Positions 58,809 to 64,000 of a stretch of 64,000 bases of DNA are shown here, one piece after another. The notes below the pieces were generated by a model. The model worked only from the letters and a program-made list of their open reading frames with translations. It did not search any database and was not told the origin of the DNA. Numbering within the stretch: the stretch's first letter is position 1; every line of letters starts with the position of its first letter. This DNA is from Paractinoplanes aksuensis (GTDB lineage: Bacteria; Actinomycetota; Actinomycetes; Mycobacteriales; Micromonosporaceae), in the NCBI RefSeq assembly GCF_024137025.1, contig NZ_JAMYJR010000013.1, positions 124,001 to 188,000 of the forward strand, written 5' to 3'. The translations under genes were made by a program, and so were the position numbers.

Positions 58809-61800
58809 TTGAAACGAACAATTCTTCTGGCGACCGCGATGCTCATGGTGATCGCCGGGACCGAGGCCCCGGCCACGGCCGCGGGAGCACAGACCGCCGC
58901 GCAAGCGGCGCTGGCCGTCACCGGGCTCACTGTGGAGGGTGTGCAGGGCGCGCTCGGCATCGACACGCCGAATCCGCGGCTGGGCTGGCAGATCGGCTCG
59001 GCGCGGCGTGGGGTCACGCAGTCGGCGTACCAGATTCGCGTCGCCTCGACGGGGGCCAAACTCGCCGCGGGCACTGCCGATGTCTGGGACAGCGGGCGGA
59101 AGACGGGTGCCGAGTCGACGCTGGTTCCGTACGCGGGAAAGGTCTTGACCTCGGCCACGCGCTATCACTGGCAGGTGCGGGTCTGGGACGACGCGGGACG
59201 CGCCTCGGCCTGGAGTGCCCCGTCCTGGTGGGAGACGGGTCTGCTGACGGCGGGGGACTGGCACGCGAAGTGGATCGGGCGGGAGCGGCCCACCGCGACC
59301 TGGACGGACTACACAGTGGACGTGCGGCTGACCGTCACCAAGGATGCGGCGGGCGTCTTCTTCCGGGCCAAGAGTGTCAACGACGCCTACATGTGGCAGC
59401 TGGCCAACTTCAACAACGTGCCGGTGCTACGCCCGCACGTCAAAGTCGGCGGCAGCTGGCAGCTGATCAGGGAAGTGCCGCTGGCGATGGCGCCGGGCGA
59501 TTTCAACCGTCCGCATGATCTGCGGATCGAGGCGGCCGGCCCGACCATCACGACGTTCGTCGACGGCACGCGCGTCGACACCACCGAGGACAGCCGGCAG
59601 AAGAGCGGGACCGTCGGGCTGCGCACGTCCGGCACCGAGGCGGCCGTCGTCCACTCGGTGAAGGTCACCGTCGGGGGCAAGGTCGAGATCGACGCCGATC
59701 TGACCGGTGGCACCAATCCGTTCACGGCGGGCACGCCGACGCCGCAGGGGCTCGAGGTGACCGGGTCGGTCGAGACGTTGCTGGCCGACACGGCCGGGAA
59801 ACCGTTGCTGCGGCGGGAGTTCCGCGTCGACCGCAAGGTGCGCCAGGCCCGGATCTATGCGACAGCGCTCGGTGCGTACGAAATCTCGCTGAACGGCACC
59901 CGGGTCGGTGACCACCTGCACGCGCCGGGCTGGACCGACTACAACAAGCGGATCCAGTACCAGACGTTCGACGTCACCGGTCAGGTCGCCGCGGGCGAGA
60001 ACACCCTGGCGGCCATGCTGGGCGACGGCTGGTACTCCGGCTCGATCGGGTGGTTCGGCGACAAGCAGTACGGCGAGCGGCCTCAGCTGCTGGCCGAGCT
60101 CCGCATCGACTACACCGACGGCACCTCGCAGACCGTGGTCAGCGACGGCAGCTGGCGGGCGGCCGACGGGCCGGTGCTGCGCGGCGACAACATCCACGGC
60201 GAGACGTACGACGCCCGGCTCGAACCGTCGGGCTGGCGCACCTCGGCCTTCGACGACGCCGGGTGGTCCGCGGCCACCGTCGGCAGCGACGCGCCCACCC
60301 AGCGGCTGGTGGCCCAGGTCGACCCGCCGGTCAAGGTGACCCAGGAGCTCGCCGCCAAGACCCTCACCCAGCCCCGGCCCGGCGTGTGGGTGTTCGACCT
60401 CGGTCAGAACATGGTCGGCGCGACCCGCTTGCGGGTGCGGGGCGCCGCCGGGCAGACCGTACGCATCCGGCACGCCGAGGTGCTCAACCCGGACGGCACC
60501 GTCTACACCGCCAACCTGCGGACGGCCCAGGCCACCGACTACTACACGCTGAGCGGTCAGGGAGCCGAGGTGTACGAGCCCAGGTTCACGTTCCACGGCT
60601 TCCGGTACGTGGAGCTGACCGGATACCCCGGCACGCCCACCCTGGCCACCGTGACCGGCCGGGTCATGGGCACGGCAGCCCCCTTCACCGGCGAGCTGAC
60701 CACCAGCGACCCGATGGTCAACCAGTTGCAGAGCAACATCGTGTGGGGGCAGCGGGGCAACTTCCTGTCGATCCCGACCGACACCCCGGCCCGCGACGAG
60801 CGGCTCGGCTGGACCGGTGACATCAACGTGTTCGCCGAGACGGCCACGTTCAACATGGACTCGCTCAGCTTCCTCACGAAGTGGCTGGCCGACCTGCGCG
60901 ACGCCCAGTCGGCCAACGGGGCCTACCCGGATGTGGCGCCGCGCAGTTGCTGCGGTGACGGGGCTTCGGGCTGGGCCGACGCCGGGATCACCGTGCCGTA
61001 CACGTTGTGGAAGCGCTACGGCGACACGAAGGTGCTGGCCGACCACTACGACTCGATGCGCCGCTACATCGACTACGTGCAGGCCACCAGCAGCGGGCTG
61101 CTGCGGCCCGCGGCCGGCCCCTACCTGGACTGGCTCAACCTGGACGACCCGACCCCGGCCGGGGTGGTCGGCACGGCGTACGCCGCGTACAGCACCCGGC
61201 TCTTCGCCGAGATGGCGGCGGCGCTGGGCCGCACTGCCGACGCCGACAAGTACGGCGCCCGGGCCACGGCCGTCACCGACGCGTTCGCTCAGGCCTACGT
61301 CGGGGCGGACGGCCGGGTCCAGGGCGACAGCCAGACCGCGTACGTGCTGGCCCTGAGCATGGGTCTGGTGCCGGCCGAACGCCGGGCGGCCGCGGGCAAC
61401 CGGCTCGCGGAACGCGTGGCGTCGCGCGGTTACCACCTCTCGACCGGCTTCCTCGGCACGCCCGACCTGCTGCCGGCACTCTCCGACACCGGTCACCTGG
61501 ACGTCGCCTACCGGCTGTTGACGAACAAGGACTACCCGTCGTGGGGGTACGAGATCGCCCGCGGCGCGACGACGATCTGGGAGCGGTGGGACTCCATCAA
61601 GCCCGACGGCAGCTTCGGCGACGTCGGCATGAATTCCTTCAACCATTACGCGTACGGGGCCGTGGGCGACTGGATGTACCGGACTGTCGGTGGCATCCGG
61701 CCCGACGACAAGTCACCGGGGTACCGCCACGTCACCATCGGGCCCAAGCCGGGTGGCGGCATCACCTCGGCCCGGGCCACCTACCAGTCCCGGTACGGGC

Positions 61801-63281
61801 AGTTCGTGAGCAGCTGGAAGCTCGACGTGGCCGGGCAGATGACGCTCGACGTCACCGTTCCCGGCAACACGACGGCCACCGTCGAGATCCCGGCGGCCAG
61901 CCGCTGGGCGGTCACCGAGGGCGGCCGGCCGGTCGGCGGGGTCACGATGGCCGGCGGGAACGCGGTGGTCACCGTGGGCTCGGGCAGCTACAAGTTCGCG
62001 GTCGACACCGTTCGCGGTGACCTCGGCGAGGCCCGGGTGTCGGCGGAGTCGATCAAGAAGCAGGCGCCGGCCCTGGCGTTGACGACCGCCGCTGCCGATC
62101 TCAGCTACGGAAAGGTGTCCGCGAACGCCACCGCGGCCGCTGTGCACCTGGCGCTGGCCGCGGCGGCCGACGTCGAACGCCACACCCACGACGCCGGGGT
62201 GAAGGCCAAGGTGGCCGATATCCGGGCGCGGCTGTCGCGGGTCTCGGCCGCACTGGTCGGTGCGGTCGCCTCGCTGAGCGTGCCGCCGGGCGATCTCGCC
62301 CCGGGCGACACGGTCCGGGTCGAGGCCAAGCTCGAGAACAAGGGTCAGGGCGCGCTCACCGACGTCCGGATCGATCTGCCGGCTCCGGCCGGCTGGACAG
62401 TGCGAAAGGTGGGGGCGACGACTTTCGATGTGCGCGTCGGAGCAGGCCAGACGCCCGGGCCGGTCGAGCTGGCCGGGACCGTGAGCTACCGCCGCCCGAT
62501 CGGGACGGCCACCCTGCCGATCAAGGCCACGATCACGGTCGTACCCCCGGTCGAGATCACCGCCGTCACAGCCGGTCCGGTCGAAGTCGTTCCGGGCGGC
62601 GCCACCACGCTCAGCGTCGCGCTGCGCAACCGCTCGACCATCCGGGCCCAGGGCAGCGTGACGGTGACCGGGTGGCCCGGAGTGACGGAGCAACCGTACG
62701 ACCTGGCTCCCGGCCAGACACGGACGGTGGCGGTGCCGACGACGGCGCCGCTGACCGTGACCGAGGGCCCGGCCACACTGACCGTCGACGCCGGGGGCGC
62801 CGAAGCGGCCACGGACGTACGGGTGGTCGTGGCGGTGCCGCCACCGGGCGCGACTGATCACGCCGACCTCGGGGACGGCGCCTCGGAGCAGGCGCACAAC
62901 CTCAAAGCCTCGGCCGAGTCGGGCACCAACACCGAGGCCGGTCTGACCCGGCGCTACACCTACCAAGGGGTCGCGGGTGGCTACTTCGAGTTCGACCTCG
63001 CGGTCGAGCCCGGGAAGCCGTTCGTGCTGCGGGCGATCGAGACGTACGACCGGGCCCAGCTCAAGGACTACGACATCCTGATCGACGGCGAGGTCGTGCA
63101 CTCCCGCGCCTATCAGCGCACCGAGGGCGGCGTGGGCAAGGTCAGCTACCAGATCCTGGTCGACCGGGCCGACCTGACCGCGGACAGCAAGGTGCGGGTC
63201 CGCTTCCAGGAGGACGCCGAGGGGCGTAACTACGACCCGTCGATCGCCGACGTCTGGTCGCTGCCGGTGACCACCGGCTGA
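58809..63281 (+). CDS. secreted alpha-L-rhamnosidase, GH78
   Basis: 1490 aa from a TTG at 58809 with GGGAGGG seven nt upstream. A signal peptide (KRTILLATAMLMVIAGTEAPATAAG) precedes beta-sandwich domains (WQIGSARRGVTQSAYQIRV; EVTGSVETLLAD; EISLNGTRVGDHLHAPGWTDYNKRIQY) and the (alpha/alpha)6 catalytic domain. DTPARDERLGWTGD holds the general acid Asp/Glu region, and TTIWERWDS the second catalytic Glu. After the beta-sandwich tail come about 400 extra residues: a helical linker, NEW3-like Ig repeats (LSVPPGDLAPGDTVRVEAKLENKGQG) and a final domain that may bind sugar. It would remove terminal L-rhamnose from plant or bacterial glycans outside the cell. Confidence 0.9.
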   Translation: MKRTILLATAMLMVIAGTEAPATAAGAQTAAQAALAVTGLTVEGVQGALGIDTPNPRLGWQIGSARRGVTQSAYQIRVASTGAKLAAGTADVWDSGRKTGAESTLVPYAGKVLTSATRYHWQVRVWDDAGRASAWSAPSWWETGLLTAGDWHAKWIGRERPTATWTDYTVDVRLTVTKDAAGVFFRAKSVNDAYMWQLANFNNVPVLRPHVKVGGSWQLIREVPLAMAPGDFNRPHDLRIEAAGPTITTFVDGTRVDTTEDSRQKSGTVGLRTSGTEAAVVHSVKVTVGGKVEIDADLTGGTNPFTAGTPTPQGLEVTGSVETLLADTAGKPLLRREFRVDRKVRQARIYATALGAYEISLNGTRVGDHLHAPGWTDYNKRIQYQTFDVTGQVAAGENTLAAMLGDGWYSGSIGWFGDKQYGERPQLLAELRIDYTDGTSQTVVSDGSWRAADGPVLRGDNIHGETYDARLEPSGWRTSAFDDAGWSAATVGSDAPTQRLVAQVDPPVKVTQELAAKTLTQPRPGVWVFDLGQNMVGATRLRVRGAAGQTVRIRHAEVLNPDGTVYTANLRTAQATDYYTLSGQGAEVYEPRFTFHGFRYVELTGYPGTPTLATVTGRVMGTAAPFTGELTTSDPMVNQLQSNIVWGQRGNFLSIPTDTPARDERLGWTGDINVFAETATFNMDSLSFLTKWLADLRDAQSANGAYPDVAPRSCCGDGASGWADAGITVPYTLWKRYGDTKVLADHYDSMRRYIDYVQATSSGLLRPAAGPYLDWLNLDDPTPAGVVGTAYAAYSTRLFAEMAAALGRTADADKYGARATAVTDAFAQAYVGADGRVQGDSQTAYVLALSMGLVPAERRAAAGNRLAERVASRGYHLSTGFLGTPDLLPALSDTGHLDVAYRLLTNKDYPSWGYEIARGATTIWERWDSIKPDGSFGDVGMNSFNHYAYGAVGDWMYRTVGGIRPDDKSPGYRHVTIGPKPGGGITSARATYQSRYGQFVSSWKLDVAGQMTLDVTVPGNTTATVEIPAASRWAVTEGGRPVGGVTMAGGNAVVTVGSGSYKFAVDTVRGDLGEARVSAESIKKQAPALALTTAAADLSYGKVSANATAAAVHLALAAAADVERHTHDAGVKAKVADIRARLSRVSAALVGAVASLSVPPGDLAPGDTVRVEAKLENKGQGALTDVRIDLPAPAGWTVRKVGATTFDVRVGAGQTPGPVELAGTVSYRRPIGTATLPIKATITVVPPVEITAVTAGPVEVVPGGATTLSVALRNRSTIRAQGSVTVTGWPGVTEQPYDLAPGQTRTVAVPTTAPLTVTEGPATLTVDAGGAEAATDVRVVVAVPPPGATDHADLGDGASEQAHNLKASAESGTNTEAGLTRRYTYQGVAGGYFEFDLAVEPGKPFVLRAIETYDRAQLKDYDILIDGEVVHSRAYQRTEGGVGKVSYQILVDRADLTADSKVRVRFQEDAEGRNYDPSIADVWSLPVTTG

Positions 63282-63288
63282 GCAGGCC

Positions 63289-63316
63289 GTGGGCGGCAGG
63301 GTGACCTGCCGCCCAC
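63289..63316 (+). terminator. terminator hairpin after the rhamnosidase gene
   Basis: GTGGGCGGCAGG (63289-63300) and CCTGCCGCCCAC (63305-63316) form a perfect 12-bp stem with a GTGA tetraloop seven nt after the stop. It is a clear factor-independent-like terminator without a T-run and may serve the convergent gene too. Confidence 0.75.
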
Positions 63317-63425
63317 GGTGGGGCCGAGGAGAGCGCGGACGCTAACAGCCAGTTCCCCCGCTTGCGCGGAGGTTCCCGAATTGAACGGAAGAAGGAAGCG
63401 CCCACATAGCCTCGACCCCGGCAGT

Positions 63426-64000
63426 CTAGGCCGGAATCAGCTCGCCGAGCCGGGCCGGCCCATAAATCTCCGACCCGTCCGGAAGCTGCTCCGGGGCGGT
63501 CAGGCCGACGAACGTGACCGGCTCGTCCACCGGCTGCCCGTCCCACACACGCACTTCGGTCTGCGCCCGCCACAGGTCGACCAGGTACGACACGGTCAGG
63601 TAGCGCCGCTCCAGCAGCGCCCGTACCCGATCAGCCGTGGTGAACGTGTTCTCCTCCACGCGGTTGAACGACGGCCGGCCCGAGAGGTACAGGTGCAGCC
63701 ACACGGCCTGCCAGCCGTCCGGGCCCGGCACGAACACCATCGGCAGCGCGACCCGCCCCGACCCGCGCATCGACGAGCGAGCCCGCACCGTACGCGCGTC
63801 GAACGGCGCCCCGCGCTGGCCGGCCGCCCGGGTCTGGTAGCCGAACATCGACTCGGCCACCCGATCGAACGACTCGCCCGAGTAGATGTGCACCTGCGGC
63901 ACCACGTACGTCCCGCCCGGCGTCAGTGGCACGTCGATGAACTCGGTCGCGCCCTCGGGCGCCTCGGTGAGGTCGCCCGAATGCACCACTCCGTCGTGGT
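63426..64000 (-). CDS. C-terminal part of a SCO0854/MXAN_6230-like protein (runs off the right edge)
   Basis: The frame is open to the window end. The visible 191 residues include HDGVVHSGDLTEAPEGATEFIDVPL, GTYVVPQVHIYSGESFDRVAESMFGYQTR and GRVALPMVFVPGPDGWQAVWLHLYLSG, which I associate with the C-terminal half of the large MXAN_6230/SCO0854 family sometimes linked to TerD-like proteins. The rest, including any RING-like or other domain, is outside. Function is not known. It is separated from the convergent rhamnosidase gene by a strong hairpin and about 100 nt of empty sequence. Confidence 0.5.
   Translation of the reverse strand, partial: HDGVVHSGDLTEAPEGATEFIDVPLTPGGTYVVPQVHIYSGESFDRVAESMFGYQTRAAGQRGAPFDARTVRARSSMRGSGRVALPMVFVPGPDGWQAVWLHLYLSGRPSFNRVEENTFTTADRVRALLERRYLTVSYLVDLWRAQTEVRVWDGQPVDEPVTFVGLTAPEQLPDGSEIYGPARLGELIPA

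Noticed and set aside
1..64000. CRISPR arrays, rRNA or tRNA genes, prophage or transposase genes
   Set aside because: No regularly spaced direct repeats, no rRNA-like stretches and no transposase or integrase motifs were seen on either strand.

Overview
The window is 64 kb of very GC-rich DNA. Its many GTG and TTG starts, short 4-nt ATGA/GTGA gene overlaps, WXG100-type proteins and large secreted glycoside hydrolases point to a filamentous actinomycete, most likely Micromonosporaceae (Actinoplanes-like). This placement is inferred from composition and gene families, not from a marker gene. No rRNA, tRNA, CRISPR array or insertion sequence was recognised.

Layout. 1-1900: the N-terminal part of a Ser/Thr kinase, a 75-aa orphan, and a lone 2-oxoacid dehydrogenase E1-alpha. 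2046-14084: two operons ending tail to tail, 6 nt apart. The plus-strand operon holds a beta-sandwich protein, a zinc-ribbon double-GTPase and a GAP1-like protein. The minus-strand operon holds Trypco1, a trypsin-VMAP protein, a MoxR AAA+ ATPase and a SAV_2336/vWA/P-loop/TPR protein. Both match NTP-dependent biological conflict systems predicted by comparative genomics, and they are the most exciting part of the window. 14.3-20.2 kb: a decayed heme-uptake locus (HtaA and HmuT pieces behind an iron-box-like site), a frameshifted GNAT and a frameshifted STAND/TPR regulator. 20.3-24.2 kb: a type VII-style toxin module (kinase, YbaB-like, WXG100-like, pretoxin, EndoU-like toxin, immunity candidate) in which one in-frame TGA separates the pretoxin from the toxin domain.

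24.2-36.4 kb: GGDEF-EAL protein and lipoprotein, secreted M28 peptidase, WYL regulator, NYN nuclease, MMPL transporter behind a perfect 37-bp palindrome, an RtcB-like ligase, and a secreted GH43-ricin protein. 36.4-43.6 kb: a divergent glycan cluster with four glycosyltransferases leftward, and WcbI plus two glycosyltransferases rightward. 43.7-48.7 kb: TetR, CspA, release factor 3, PhoU, pyridoxal kinase and a secreted NLP (NPP1) protein. 48.9-55.3 kb: a 1915-aa secreted ThuA/sugar-dehydrogenase multidomain protein and a small membrane-anchored partner. 55.3-64 kb: MerR regulator with a long structured leader, a membrane protein, a Fic protein lacking the catalytic His, a secreted GH78 rhamnosidase behind a LacI-type operator, and the C-terminal part of a SCO0854-like protein.

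Several frameshifts cluster between 14.3 and 18.3 kb. They may be real decay or unresolved sequence errors. Function calls rest on motif recognition by eye; no database search was run.
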